Of a stretch of 64,000 bases of DNA, positions 13,269-23,715 are shown one piece after another (the first letter of the stretch is position 1; each line of letters opens with the position of its first letter). The DNA is taken from positions 7,788,001-7,852,000 of the forward strand of contig NC_073354.2 in assembly GCF_027580225.2 (NCBI RefSeq), read 5' to 3'. A program made the translations under genes and the position numbers. Below the pieces are notes generated by a model that saw only the letters and a program-made list of their open reading frames with translations, was not told the DNA's origin and ran no database searches. This DNA is from Misgurnus anguillicaudatus (Eukaryota > Chordata > Actinopteri > Cypriniformes > Cobitidae).

Positions 13269-14620
13269 TGGCATTGAACTTTGAGCTTTATCATTTTACA
13301 GGTATTATTTATGCTATTTTAGCAACATTACACACTAACTAGGGTTTAAAAATGGAATCAGAAAGAACGTGACCTTTAAAAGAAAACAATCAGCAAAGCT
13401 AGTAAGAAAGCTTGATGTTGGCTTGCCTGAAAGTTAACAATACTCTTAAGATGTTAGGTTTTTATATGTGATTGATGAAAGGGTTGTGACACATACTGAC
13501 ACTGGATTGGTAAGGGCTTCCCTCATATACTCAGCTACTGAAATAGGACCGGTGGAGTGGATCTTAGAGGCGAGGTGTTTCAGGAGGGTCGTGTTTGACT
13601 CCAGTCTGTGTATGGAGGAGTTCCAGCGGCATCTGTTTCGCCACACGGTCCATGACACTACAACAACATACAGCACAAGATTAATGTTGAGAAATGCTTT
13701 ACATTACAAAATGTTTGTCAAGCGGCAGTACACAGCACAATATGTCATATCGATGCAGCCACAGTGTGTGGAATTCTGCATCCTGGGATTCACTGCGCTC
13801 ACCTTGGCCTTTCATTTCCAGTGATGTTGTGTTTAAAATGGAACAGCAGTGCACTACATACTGCATACTGCTTAGTATATAGTCGGTCAGTGTACACACT
13901 ATGAATGTATATTGTTCTTGTAACTCAATTGGTAGAGCATTGCATTAGCAGTGCAAAGGTTATGATCCCCAGGGAACACACATACTGATCATCAAATGTA
14001 AAGACTGAAGGCACTAGTCTATAAGTTGCTTTAGATGAAAAGGGGCTGCCAAATGCATATCTGTTTCTTAAGAAATAAACATATAAACATTTTAAAAAGT
14101 TGAATGTTACATTATCATCACATTATTACCTCTGATGTGTAACATCCAGTTACATTTATCCATTTGGTTACCATCTAGTCATAAAATAATTTACGTTGAT
14201 ATCACTAGAAGTTAAAACTCATGTTGATATCCCTTTGGGTTGATTCATCAAGTCAAGCACACTGAAGTGTAGCATACGTGTTTAGATTAGTGTGCTGTAT
14301 GTTGTTTAGACACGTTATTGTTTGACAAATGTTGTACATTATAATCTACAAAGCATACAGCATCTATAATTTAAAATAAAATGGTAAACTATTACACATA
14401 AGTTACCTACTCTATGTTGGTCAATGGCACACTCTACTAACGTAAGTGCGGTTTCTGCAGTATGTAATCTGTACATTGCACTGTGTTTACTGTATGCGCA
14501 TATTGTGAAAAGTTTTGACATTTCTATATGAAAATCGCCGTTTCTATTTCTGAGATACGATGAGAATAAAATCATTTTACCGTTTGACAGGCAGCTCTTC
14601 AGTCTTGACAGAGTCCTCAT
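5618..14620 (-). CDS. ndufaf7: NADH:ubiquinone oxidoreductase complex assembly factor 7 (protein arginine methyltransferase)
   Basis: Ten minus-strand coding exons join in frame to 427 residues: 14620-14581, 13657-13497, 12345-12265, 12190-12080, 11255-11042, 10964-10906, 9051-8938, 8826-8683, 8150-7977 and 5803-5618 (TAG stop). The translation follows human NDUFAF7/MidA throughout: [33 protein letters not shown], the S-adenosylmethionine loop VELGPGRG (about residues 116-123), [15 protein letters not shown] and [14 protein letters not shown]. Family knowledge: the enzyme sits in the mitochondrial matrix and symmetrically dimethylates an arginine of NDUFS2 early in complex I assembly. The N-terminus has spaced Arg/Lys and few acidic residues, as expected for a matrix targeting peptide. 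The C-terminal tail is a little shorter than in human (441 residues). Its introns hold many MITEs, but no exon is interrupted. The start codon lies just downstream of a hairpin element at 14647-14788. Confidence 0.96.
6180..7059 (+). mobile_element. TTAA-flanked foldback transposon, family A copy 1
   Basis: TTAA at 6176-6179 and 7060-7063 flanks an 880-bp element with arms of a few hundred bases (AATCCAGATAATTTACTCACC on the left, inverted on the right). Three more copies lie at 9420-10314, 33306-34189 and 39864-40745. The unpaired middle contains ATGGTCCGCAAATGTGC (6649), which reads [10 protein letters not shown] before a stop and resembles the start of a THAP domain. Open frames within the element are by-products of the repeat. 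It sits in ndufaf7 intron 9. Confidence 0.85.
7682..7957. mobile_element. TTAA-flanked MITE (AGCAACACTATGTAGTTT ends)
   Basis: TTAA at 7678-7681 and 7958-7961 flanks a 276-bp element with ends AGCAACACTATGTAGTTT and AACTACATAGTGTTGCT. It has no coding capacity of its own; a long plus-strand frame across it is incidental. It is in ndufaf7 intron 9, 20 bases from exon 9. Confidence 0.8.
9210..10685. mobile_element. TTAA-flanked foldback MITE, diverged family B relative, split by a family A insertion
   Basis: The outer ends AGGAAAACACCAGCG and TGGTGTTTTCCT are flanked by TTAA (9206-9209, 10686-10689). The interior shares the plan of family B (GCATTTAGCCTAGCCCCATTCATTC; a central hairpin around GCACTTCGA), but is diverged. 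At 9420-10314 a complete family A element has inserted at a TTAA, so the family A copy is younger than its host element. The pair occupies most of ndufaf7 intron 6. Confidence 0.75.
9420..10314 (+). mobile_element. TTAA-flanked foldback transposon, family A copy 2 (nested)
   Basis: An 895-bp element AGGAATATTCC...GGAATATTCCT is flanked by TTAA at 9416-9419 and 10315-10318. The middle contains ATGGTCCACAAATGTGC at 9903, encoding [10 protein letters not shown] before a stop. It is inserted within the element at 9210-10685. Confidence 0.85.
10690..10740 (+). mobile_element. Left end of another TTAA element (AGGGCACATATTATG)
   Basis: Directly after the TTAA that closes the previous element, the sequence AGGGCACATATTATGTGCATTTTAC begins. 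It resembles a common fish TTAA-element terminus. No matching right end was found, so it is probably a fragment. Confidence 0.4.
11509..12014. mobile_element. Inverted-repeat element (ACTAGTCAACATTTGAAG ends) interrupted by a MITE
   Basis: The left arm ACTAGTCAACATTTGAAGTGGATC (11509 onward) is matched in inverse by GATCCACTTCAAATGTTGACTAGT ending at 12014, and both arms continue to a CCTAAGAC/GTCTTA-like core. The centre is occupied by the TTAA MITE at 11590-11964. The element is in ndufaf7 intron 4. Confidence 0.7.
11590..11964. mobile_element. TTAA-flanked MITE, family C (AGGTGCAGTGTGTAA ends), short copy
   Basis: TTAA at 11586-11589 and 11965-11968 flanks a 375-bp element with termini AGGTGCAGTGTGTAA and TACACACTGCACCT. 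The longer relative at 26455-27880 has the same ends in the opposite orientation. The internal phrase CAACCTCACCACTAGATGCCG is shared. Confidence 0.85.
12371..12604. mobile_element. MITE with TTTCCC(G/T)GACAGG termini, copy 1
   Basis: The ends GATTTCCCTGACAGGACTTATCC and TAAACCCTGTCCAGAAAACTG are inverted matches, and the interior contains CTTAATTTAAAAACATCTTGC. The same plan recurs at 20142-20370 and 43205-43434. It lies in ndufaf7 intron 2, between exon 3 and exon 2. Confidence 0.65.
12797..13375. mobile_element. TTAA-flanked MITE (AGGTCCCGTTCTTTCTG ends) with internal (AT)n
   Basis: TTAA at 12793-12796 and 13376-13379 flanks AGGTCCCGTTCTTTCTG and CAGAAAGAACGTGACCT, a 579-bp element. It carries the long (AT)n tract at 13191-13266. 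It is in ndufaf7 intron 2. Confidence 0.75.
13191..13266. repeat. (AT)n microsatellite
   Basis: About 38 uninterrupted TA dinucleotides, likely length-variable between individuals. Confidence 0.95.
13911..14063 (+). repeat. tRNA-derived SINE
   Basis: The head GTAACTCAATTGGTAGAGCATTGC resembles a pol III A box region, and AAAGGTTATGATCCCCAGG a degenerate B box. It is followed by a non-tRNA body ending GCTGCCAAATGCATAT, the tail typical of cyprinid SINEs. Related sequence occurs at 17593-17699 (reverse), 32896-32985, 35240-35310 and 52862-52960. It is not a functional tRNA: the cloverleaf is imperfect and the body is fused. Confidence 0.7.
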
Positions 14621-14646
14621 GTTGCTGTTAGAGACATTAGACGTAT

Positions 14647-14788
14647 TCGACTTTATGCGTCTCTGCGCAGACTATAGGTCTATGACACCAAGCATCGCGA
14701 GAACATTTTTAATGCAAAGCATTCGAATCGCTCTCGCGGCACTTTGATGTCATAGTCTGAACAATCTGCGCAGCACCACAAAGTCGAA
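14647..14788. mobile_element. CGCGAGAGCGAT hairpin element, copy 2 (ndufaf7 5' end)
   Basis: The left arm CGACTTTATGCGTCTCTGCGCAG and CATCGCGAGAAC pairs with ATCGCTCTCGCGGCAC and CTGCGCAGCACCACAAAGTCG. It lies 27-168 bases upstream of the ndufaf7 start codon, so it probably overlaps the promoter or 5'UTR. Confidence 0.7.
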
Positions 14789-14896
14789 CGCGCCTATTGG
14801 CTCGTTGGCAACTTTGCTGTACAAATGTATTGGTGCATTACCGCCACCTGCTGGACAGGAGCATAGGTGAATAGTTGAGTTTATTCCATAAAAGGG

Positions 14897-15112
14897 GTAG
14901 TTCATCCAAAAATTAAAAAAAAAATCATTTTCTGATGTACACAAAATAAGATATTTTGATAAATGATGGTGAGCACACAGCTGATTGTAACCATTGACTT
15001 CCATAGTAGGAAAACAAATATGATGGAAGTAGTGTGAAAATGATTCATACAGGTTTAGAACATGAGAATAAGAAAATGACAGATTTTTTGTGTGTGTGAA
15101 CCATCCCTTAAC
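14897..15112. mobile_element. MITE with GGGTAGTTCATCC / GAACCATCCCTT ends
   Basis: The left end GGGGTAGTTCATCCAAAAATTAA and right end GTGAACCATCCCTTA form imperfect inverted termini of a common fish MITE type. A diverged fragment related to its left half is visible near 61855-61910. Confidence 0.55.
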
Positions 15113-15306
15113 TGTCCAACAGAAGTGGACAAAAAGACATCTGGAGGAGATATTTGCACAATATTTGATAAAAGAGCACACGTCACCCTCCCACCCCACT
15201 CTTGATCTCACACCATTAGCATAATATTAAACTTGTTAAAACTGTAAAGCTAAATAGCTAGTGTGAAAATAAAAATAAATACAATTATTTCATTATCTCT
15301 GATTGT

Positions 15307-15865
15307 TTGATGCACTTGTGCTCAAATTTACCAAGAGAAATGCTTAAATTAGACTTTCTATGGATATTTTTCAAAAGATTAACAAAGACGAGGAAATTCA
15401 CAGCAGATTGTAATACACCGTGTTTGAAAATGACACTTTTTAGCAGTTTGGTTGAGTTTCATCTTCGCTTTGTTTCTTGCTTGACCAGATGGATAGAAAA
15501 CCAGAAGGCACAGGAGCAAGAATGGACCACAATGGATCAAACTGATCGTCCTGAATCAGGATCAGAGGTAAGAGAGGTACAGGCTGAACTGGACAAAATC
15601 TCTCTCATGGAGGAGAAACAGGAGAACGAGAGATGAAGGAGACAAGTAAGGTTAAGAGAAATAAAAAATGCATAAAAGAGAAAGCAGCAGTCTTCAACAG
15701 ACTTTATCAGATGAGATCAAACCTCTGTTTTGGAGGCAGAACCATTGTTACCCTTCAACTTCACCACTATTCAAACCATTAGTGACAAAACCAGTGGTTG
15801 AGACTGAATATGTGGGAATATATACATGGGGAGGACAATCTCTAATTTTTCTGGAAAAAATAGTA
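15307..15865 (+). other. Unrecognised open frames between ndufaf7 and ankrd6, possible decayed gene piece
   Basis: A 109-codon frame (15307-15636) ends in a charged, coiled-coil-like stretch (EVREVQAELDKISLMEEKQE). A second, 66-codon frame follows at 15668-15868. If the stop between them is ignored, the charged character continues. I recognise no family, see no convincing splice structure, and AT-rich tails follow. It could be chance, a transposon remnant or a pseudogene fragment. Confidence 0.2.
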
Positions 15866-16262
15866 TAAAAAAATTATTTAATTATATATTTAATATTTTC
15901 AATAAAAATATGTATATTAATGCACTAGAGCAAAAACTCCAAAATACAGATTAAAGAATGGAAATGCTACAAGCTGAAGACTCTAATTTACAAATCCTTT
16001 ATATGCAAGGGCTTGCCACATGAATATCAATCATGTAACATGACGTCGGCGAATCTGATTGGCTGACTATCAGGCGTACAGTGTACTATTTCAACAGGAT
16101 GATTAGCTAAGTGTACTGTGTGCTAAATTAGATATGTATGAGTCTACATATGTATGAGTATAGTTTATATATATATATATATATAAGCTCCACCTGATTA
16201 ATATTCATGAGCCAAGCCTTCGCCATACTAGTGTAAATCCTGTTGACTGTATTGAAGCGTTT

Positions 16263-16409
16263 CTTCGACATCATGGCGCTTAGCGCAATATGAGATCAAA
16301 GTACCGCGAGAGCAATATATAAGCACACGAATCACCCAATGCTCAAATCGCTCTCGCGGTGCTGTGATGTCATGCGCCGCTCGGTCTGCACAGCGCCGCA
16401 TGAAGTCCC
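16263..16409. mobile_element. CGCGAGAGCGAT hairpin element, copy 3 (ankrd6 5' end)
   Basis: The left arm TTCGACATCATGGCGC..GTACCGCGAGAGC is inverted at AATCGCTCTCGCGGTGC..GATGTCATGCGCC and ..GCCGCATGAAGTC. It lies just upstream of the inferred first exon of ankrd6. Confidence 0.7.
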
Positions 16410-16587
16410 CCAACGCAGTTGGTCTTGGCCGCTGGATGGCGCATAATCTCACCTCATCGCCTCATTGCGCAGTTTGGATCATGTTTATCAACCGCTCCGC
16501 TTTTCTCACGCAGCAATTTCACTAACTTCAGGAAAGATCACTGTAACTGTTTGGAAAAGGAGGCGCTTGTATGAACAACCACAGAGT
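16410..16587 (+). promoter_or_regulatory. ankrd6: Inferred ankrd6 promoter and 5' non-coding exon
   Basis: A moderately CpG-rich stretch follows the hairpin element and ends in a strong splice donor, CAGAGT|GTAAGTT, at 16587/16588. The next good acceptor before the ankrd6 start codon is at 24716. I therefore infer a non-coding first exon here. Its 5' limit is a guess. Confidence 0.45.
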
Positions 16588-17592
16588 GTAAGTTATACTT
16601 TATTGAATGTTTACGGAGTTTTACTTTATTTGCACAGTCCGCGCTTAGCTGTTTACTAGTCGGTTTATTGTTTAGTTGGTCTCTAATGTTTGGTTTTAGG
16701 CGTGTGTGTAGTGTCCGCGAGGCGCGGGTTTGTTTTAATGTTCGTGATTTTAAGATCATTTGAATAATCAGATAGTCAGTCAGTGTGTGGTTGCTATAGG
16801 ACTTCAAAATCCCTCAGAGGAATGTGGCAGGACACACACATACACACACATAAGTTACCACAGATCTCTGCACAACGTTTAGAGTTTTTGTAGAAGTAAT
16901 GAGTTGTATTAAAGTTTTGTTTAATTGAAGATGTTCTCAAATGTTTTATCAAACATTTTTGTCCTAGAATACAACACGCCGTGATCCTAACGTTACTTGT
17001 TTAATTTGAATGTAGTTATAACCATACTGACTCCAATCTTTAACAAAAACAATAGTGCTAAAATACTAGATTGTTCTTAACGTTCCCTAAACTGAAATAA
17101 TATACTTGCTTGGAGCCTCCAGTTTCTTTGAGGATCTTGTTGCACTGTTTGAAGCAGATCCCGCCTTAATTTATCATCATTTAACAGGTGTAACAATTAC
17201 TGTGGTATTTTGGCTGAAATCACAGTTACCATGGTACATTTTGGTGTTTAGCAAATGAATCTTGGCAAAAAAAAAAAACACATGTAATGCATGTTTTATA
17301 CAGTGTTGTTTGAGACATTTAAAGACTATATAGTAATTTTAAATTAGGAATAGCTTTGCATTTCTTTAATAAAATCATAGTTATTGGTTGTTTTGATGGT
17401 AGTTTTTTCTCTGTTGTTTGCTTGATCTTTATTTGAAACCCTTTGTGTGATGGAGGGCTTTCTGGCTCAGATTGAGGGTGTGGTGATATCACACTAATGG
17501 TCATCTCAAGTACAGATCATATAACCATTTACTGTCAGATTTAAACCCCATCACGTCAAGATGTTTGGATCAATATCAGTTATTTATATGGG

Positions 17593-17699
17593 TTTGGCAG
17601 ATGCTTTTATCCAAAGTGACTTGCAGTGCATTCACTGTATGTGTGATCATGAGCATCGAACCCATGACCTTTTGGGTTGTCTTCCAATTGAGCTACAGG
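17593..17699 (-). repeat. tRNA-derived SINE, reverse orientation
   Basis: TTTGGCAGATGCTTTTATCCAAAGTGACTTGCA is the inverted SINE tail, followed by the inverted head (ACCCATGACCTTTTGGG..CCAATTGAGCTACAGG). Confidence 0.7.
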
Positions 17700-18576
17700 A
17701 ACACAGGACATTGTAGTTAAAACGTTTTTATTTTATTTCAGTACGAAATATTTGTTTCAGGAAAAGAGAGTTAGGCTTTGATCTTAGTTCTGCTCATGAG
17801 AATACAAATTAAATCATGTATGACATTTGTTTATGAGGTTTTTTTTTACATCCATCATCCCTATAATTTTCATTTGTTGGCATGTCTCTACTATATGTAA
17901 AAAAATATATTTCTCATTTCTGTCTTTTGGACTTTGCGATGAAATCTGATCGGTGTGTGTTCTTGTTAGGTTTGGTTGGATTCGCCTTGCTGATAAAACT
18001 CTGGATCATTTATTAGATGTACCGCATGCCTTTGAGCGACACATATTGAAAAAGTTTCTGGCGAAAGTTCTTGATGAGTTCCGCCTCGAATCCTCTGAAT
18101 AGAGCTGAAAAGTGAAACTCTTGCTGTACGTCGCCACGAGGAGAAAAGGATTATGACTAACAGATTTGAGGATAAGGTTTCAAACAGGAAAATAATGGAA
18201 TTCCTGTTTGGAAAAGATGTCTGCAATCTCCACTTTCCTTTCAACAGTAAAAGATAAAACATGGTAAATTACACTGCTGTCAGGTTTACGGATGTAAACT
18301 GCTGAAAGGTGCAGGATAGTTTTATTACACAGAAACATGTGGACATTATCACAGACGTGTGTAACATAACCAGACCTGTGTGGTTTACTCTATAGATGAC
18401 ACTCTGTGGGATTCCTCAGGTGTCTGTCTGTGTGGATTTATTTGAAAACCAGAAAATGTCTCATTGCTTTTAAAATTAAGAAGAAATTTAAAATGTAAAA
18501 TTAAGAAGAAATTATATAACCTCATATTCAATTAAGCATGTTTTTTAATACCAACGTTTCAGCAAAGAAGCCTTTG

Positions 18577-19018
18577 CAGGGCTCAACATAAAGGACTGCC
18601 CGGTGGCCCGGGGCAAGCGTGAGAGACATTCGGGCCAGTAAAAAGTATTGTCACTTGCCCAATCGGACCAGTCCTTCACCCTCAGTCACTAAAATATATT
18701 TTCATCAATGTATATTATTATTTACCATCTTGGATGCAGACATTTACTTGGGTAAAACGCAACGAAAGAAACGATGCAATATTTTGCACAGTTTGCTGTC
18801 AGTTTACAGGTAAAGCAGAAAAGTTGGGAGCCTTTTTTCGTTGGAACATGTCTGTTGAATATTATGTACAATTATATTTGAGTTTTGAATGTATTATTTT
18901 TAAATATGTGGCACTGAATTTTTTTTATTGGGGCCAATGAAAATTTAGCATGGCAACTGAAAACCTGAACCACTGGCCCGAACGGGCCAGTATAAAATCT
19001 TATTTGCATTGAGCCCTG
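18577..19018. mobile_element. CAGGG-ended DNA transposon (CAGGGCTCAACATAAA ends)
   Basis: The termini CAGGGCTCAACATAAAGG and TTGCATTGAGCCCTG are inverted and flanked by CTTTG on both sides, a 5-bp target duplication. Paired GGCCAG/CTGGCC motifs lie inside both ends. The termini resemble the 1.65-kb element at 29976-31626. No transposase remains. Confidence 0.7.
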
Positions 19019-20141
19019 CTTTGTCAAGGTACAATGTCTTACAAAATGGAGAGATGGTATAAACAAAGATGGCTATTAATCCCAGGTGGCAACAATAATG
19101 AAATTAATATTATCAGACACATGTTACAATGGACTGAACTGTCAATAACCATTTAGTGTTATAATATAGTTATAATTTAGTAATAGAGAACCGTATTGTG
19201 TTTTATAAGTCTATCTATTATGTGTTATTGCATTTATTTGCTTATATTCACCTTATTTTTCACGACAACAAGGGCGGCGCCATTTCGCTCATTTTGTCAA
19301 CGTTCTTCCGGCCGCATAGACATGAGCAGCTGAGGCAGTGACTGAAGGCGACGCGTTAAGCTTAAAAAGCTCACTCGAGCGCCTTTATGTTTCTTTCTAA
19401 CCAATTTTAAGCCAACTGAGGAACACCCTTATCCCAAGTAATGGTTCGACTACGATGTTCCGGTAACTTTAAACCACGCCGGGTGTTGAAAAGGTGGCCA
19501 GTTTCAGGTAAGCTATCTTAGCTAACTTTGTGCTCGTTCGCCTAAAGTTAGATTTGTGAAGTCCGTTCTACAAATACACTTAAGATCAGTAACGTTAGTT
19601 TATAAAATGCAACTATTTGAATGGTTTTAATTGTCCACCTATATTTTTATATTTACGATAGTACAACGAGATATTATAGTACATTGCATTCTTACAGTAG
19701 CCCACGTGATTCCTACAAGTTACTGAGATTTCAGATGCTAGAATGTCAGTTCATTTCTCATTCAGATATTGATAATGACCTATTAAACAACGTATTATTT
19801 AACACTGAAGTTAAAGGTTGTGTGTATAATGTTACTGTCTCTTTTTAATGCATCTCTCTCTTACACACTGTTCTGTTTAAGTATGGGTGCCATTTATATA
19901 TTAATTCTCATGATGCAAGTTTATTTTAAATACCAACATAAAAATGTTTATGGTTATATTGTTTTCACAGATGCATTGATGTGTAGTGATGCAGTGGACA
20001 ACTGTGAGGATGATACAATCAACATGTTCCTAAACTGTGATGCAGAAACACAATGGGAGCATCCATCCGTCTCTGACCACAACTACACTTTAAAATCACA
20101 ACTCAACCTGAAGCAACCTACATCTGATATGGGAAAACAAT

Positions 20142-20370
20142 GGTGCGGTTTCCCGGACAGGGCTTATCCTGGTCCCAAGCTAAAATGCATATTTGAGCTA
20201 CAATAATTTAAAAACACCTTTTACTGACATACCTCAACATATATAAGTGCCATTGTTTTGTCACAAGATGCGCACCAGTCTTGTTTTTTTGTAGGGTTTG
20301 TTTGTAAAAACTAAAATGTCCTAATATAATGAAATCCTAGTCCTGTAAACCCTGTCCGAGAAACTGCTTC
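20142..20370. mobile_element. MITE with TTTCCCGGACAGG termini, copy 2
   Basis: GGTTTCCCGGACAGGGCTTATCC and AAACCCTGTCCGAGAAACTGC are inverted ends. It shares CAATAATTTAAAAACA and the CTAATATAATGAAATCCTAG phrase with the copies at 12371 and 43205. It interrupts an open frame of the surrounding transposon. Confidence 0.7.
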
Positions 20371-20611
20371 AATGTGTTGAGCTGGCACAAATGTACATAT
20401 CTCTGCTGAGAAACAACCATCTTTGTGTCAGCTTTACAGAGGGTTGATATTGCATCCATTACACAGTCGCCAAGCACTTTACCAGTACATACACCAACAG
20501 CTTCCAGATAAACACTTGGGATCAGCTCCTGATGACTCCGATAAAGCTGTGTCTTAATTTATTACAGGGTGGTCTTGCTTTACCTGTTGTAAAGTTACAT
20601 TAAACCTTCAT

Positions 20612-20950
20612 ATGTGATCAGATGTCATGCAGTGATATTAAACATTTACAGTGTGATCAGATGTTGTGCATTTATATTAAACCTTTACAATGTGATCAGA
20701 TGTTGTGCAGTTATATTAAACCTTTACAATGTGATCAGATGTTGTGCATTTATATTAAACCTTTACTATGTGATCAGATGTTGTGCATTTATATTAAACA
20801 TTTACCGTGTGATCAGATGTTGTGCAATTATATTAAACCTTTACAATGTGATCAGATGTTGTGCAGTTATATTAAACCTTTACTATATATGTGATCAGCT
20901 GTTACCTGTCATGCAGTTATATAAAGCTTTACAGTGTGATCAGATATTAT
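20612..20950. repeat. 39-bp minisatellite, about eight units
   Basis: The unit runs GTGATCAGATGTTGTGCA(G/T)T followed by TATATTAAACCTTTACAAT. Because 39 is a multiple of three, two frames stay open across the array and give Ile/Leu/Cys-rich repeats that are not genes. The later units drift and one carries a short insertion. Confidence 0.9.
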
Positions 20951-23715
20951 CTGTAAGTAATTTCTTAAACCATATGTGAGCTTTTTAGATTCCACTTAAA
21001 AGGATTTAAGTTTCCTGATTTGAAGGAATAAGTGTTGGCAAGTTTGCAAATGAATTCTATCATGGTACCACATAAAAACGAAATGGTTATTGGACTGGCT
21101 AAGGTGCACATTTGCTTTAAAAAAGACGAAATCACTGAGTAAATATTGGTAGACATACTTTTAATAATTTTCAATGCTGCACCATCAACTCCTGACAGGA
21201 CGATGTAATTAAATATGCCAGGTTACTTGCCGCGGCCGCTTCATATCGTCTAACCACGAGACGATTGCTGGGACAATATAACACTATCCGAGCGTCGTAT
21301 AAAGTTTTAACCGTGCTCCTAATATAAAACATTTACAGTAGTAGCGATATTTGTCATTTCGCTAAAGTTATAGTGAACTACAAACAATCTTCTAACCACC
21401 AAACTAACCACCGAATGCACTGTGCCATATTAGCAGCGGAAGTCGGTTGACAAAATGCGGAAGAGCGAAGAATTAAAAAGGGGCGTGGCGGAATAAGGTG
21501 AATAGCTTTTTGGCTTTTTGCCCTGTCTGTCGCTGTCTATTTTCTTCATTTTTTTATTAAACTTTAATTTTCTAACTGACTGTGACTGAACTGTTGAATC
21601 TTTGATTGTGCATCAATTGTCAGTAATAAGTTTGGTTTTGCGTTTAAGAAATCTCATAAAAGCTTTGCTTTGTAGGATTCACTGACTGTGCTTATGCATG
21701 AGATCTTGTATTTTTGGTACCTTAGGGCTGATCAGAGATGACATAAAATGGATTTCAGCCAGAGATGATGTCATTTAATTTGATAAGCAGACTTTTGCAC
21801 GGTGAACCATTTTGTACATTAGACTCACATTTCTGTCTCTTGGGACGGTAAATGGCATTAGGCTGTTTTTGATGTAGATGTTTAAGGACCGTAATCTAAT
21901 TATTGGTGCTGGAGTACAGTTGGTTTAATGGACAAACTGAGCATTATCATCTCGTACAGATGCTTATGAATATGAAAAGAGATTTGCATTACTGTTGTGT
22001 AGTATAATAGTGTCCATTTTTTTATAGCATGAAATACTTTTGAAAGGTTGACATGCTACATCTAACTGTTTTAAACATGCAACTTTCATCACCTCATATT
22101 AATACTTATCTCATCAGTGGACCATTTAAAAAAAAACAAGCGAAATCGAAAGTCGATTAAAAATATAGTAATGAAACACACGCTTACATTTTTACAATCA
22201 GGAGAAAATCCTCCAAAAGTGTTCATCTTGTCAAAATCAAAAGCTAAATGATGTATCGAAACAACAGAGATGTCGCAAGCATTCACAACGCAATATGGAT
22301 ATCGCAAAAGTATGTAATGACTGAATAACTTTAATACTTCAAAAGGTTATAATAAATCAAAGATTTAGGTCAATGCAGATAACAGAGAGACTAGTGAGAG
22401 ATGTTTCACTTTATTTTCTTTCTTTTTTTTTCAAAAGAATGCATCAGATTCTCTGTATGTTGGTTATATAATTTTAATATAATTAAGATTACAAACATAA
22501 AGCACAGCTCACAGCTGTATTGCATATGCATTTATTTATTAGTAAATCTCTTTCTTTTATAAAGACTCTTCGGAGATATAAAGGATGTAATTCTAATCTA
22601 TAGGTACTCCAGATTAACATCAGAAATGCAGAAACAGCGTGTGCTATGTGAGCAAACGATTTTAGTCCAAATACTTTTAACATATTTTCTTCTTCAAATG
22701 ATGTAATCTTTGTAAGTCAGTGTGTATTTGTGTGTGAAAAGGCCAATGCTTAGATTGTGTTGTGTGTGTGTGTATAGCATGTAAAGAATCTGTGAGACAG
22801 GACCGTGTTGCTCTTCAGGATTTGCCTGCTCTTGCTCATCTGTCAGCTTTCCTCTGATTTACAGCCATAGTGCATCTGTGTCCACTTTAGTGCTCATCAA
22901 TATAACTAATAAATCAATCGTCATTGTTACTTTGAAGTTCTTGACTCGCCGTTTGACAATTTGAGCTTAAATAACTAAATTAAATTGGTGCTGTTAATGT
23001 CAATGTAATCGTTGGTTGGAAATGTTATTTTTTTGTGACCACCCTGACCTAGAGATCAGCCTTCTCCATCTAAGTAGATAGGATTGGGTGTTTTATGACT
23101 GAAACGGCCAGGAGTGTTACAAACATGACTGTCTGTGCAGTGACTTTCTTGACTTTGAATCAGGTCAACAGATGGGTAGTAGTAAAATGATTGAGACTGA
23201 TGGGTCAATGTAGTTCTTGTTTAAAGCTTTTTTACTTTTTTGGTAAAAAATAAACGGTAATCCGTTATTGAGCAAGTAAATAAAAATGTTCTGCTTATCT
23301 AATCCTGCTTTACAACAGTAATCTTATAATACTAATTGAAGTTGATAAGTTGTGCTGTTGGGTTTGATTTTGCAGGGGAATGTATTGTTTTTCAATTCAA
23401 TACACGTAAATATAAGTACGTAAAGTAGCTTGCAAATTGCAATTTTATGTTTTAAACAGAGATGGTGATTACAGAAAAGTTACAGAAAGCAGCTTGTGCA
23501 CAAAATTTGCGCTTCATCTGAATTCGCATACTTCCAGACTATAGACGGTTTCAGCAGTAACAACATAAACAAGCGACTTTCGTGGAAAACACGTAACTTC
23601 CTTTTTAAAGTAGTTTATTTATATAACAAGCAAAATAAACAACACATAGATTACCTAAGAAACCAAAACGTTTGTTATTTTTGACAAGGTATTTGTTTAA
23701 GAGTTCAGTTTACAC

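Larger units (their letters stand above)
19246..21505 (+). mobile_element. Decayed DNA transposon with about 70-bp imperfect inverted ends and a split reading frame
   Basis: The left end ATTCACCTTATT..GGCGCCATTTCGCTC-ATTTTGTCAACG-TTCTTCCG is matched in inverse by the right end ..GGAAGTC..TTGACAAAATGCGGAAGAGCG..AATAAGGTGAAT. Inside, an ATG at 19441 opens MVRLRCSGNFKPRRVLKRWP and runs into a GTAAGC donor. An acceptor TTTTCACAG at about 19970 precedes an open stretch that is cut by a nested MITE (20142-20370). A 39-bp minisatellite follows. I do not recognise the encoded protein. It could be an element's own gene or an incidental frame. Confidence 0.5.

Noticed and set aside
14750..15211. 153-codon minus-strand open frame upstream of ndufaf7
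   Set aside because: It runs across the hairpin element and a MITE, and its sequence resembles no family.
20612..20950. Regular direct repeats that might suggest a CRISPR array
   Set aside because: The repeats are back-to-back with no unique spacers, and the window is vertebrate.
20614..20979. 121-codon open frame with an Ile/Leu/Cys-rich repeated pattern
   Set aside because: It is produced by a 39-bp minisatellite; a second frame is open too, and the composition is not protein-like.
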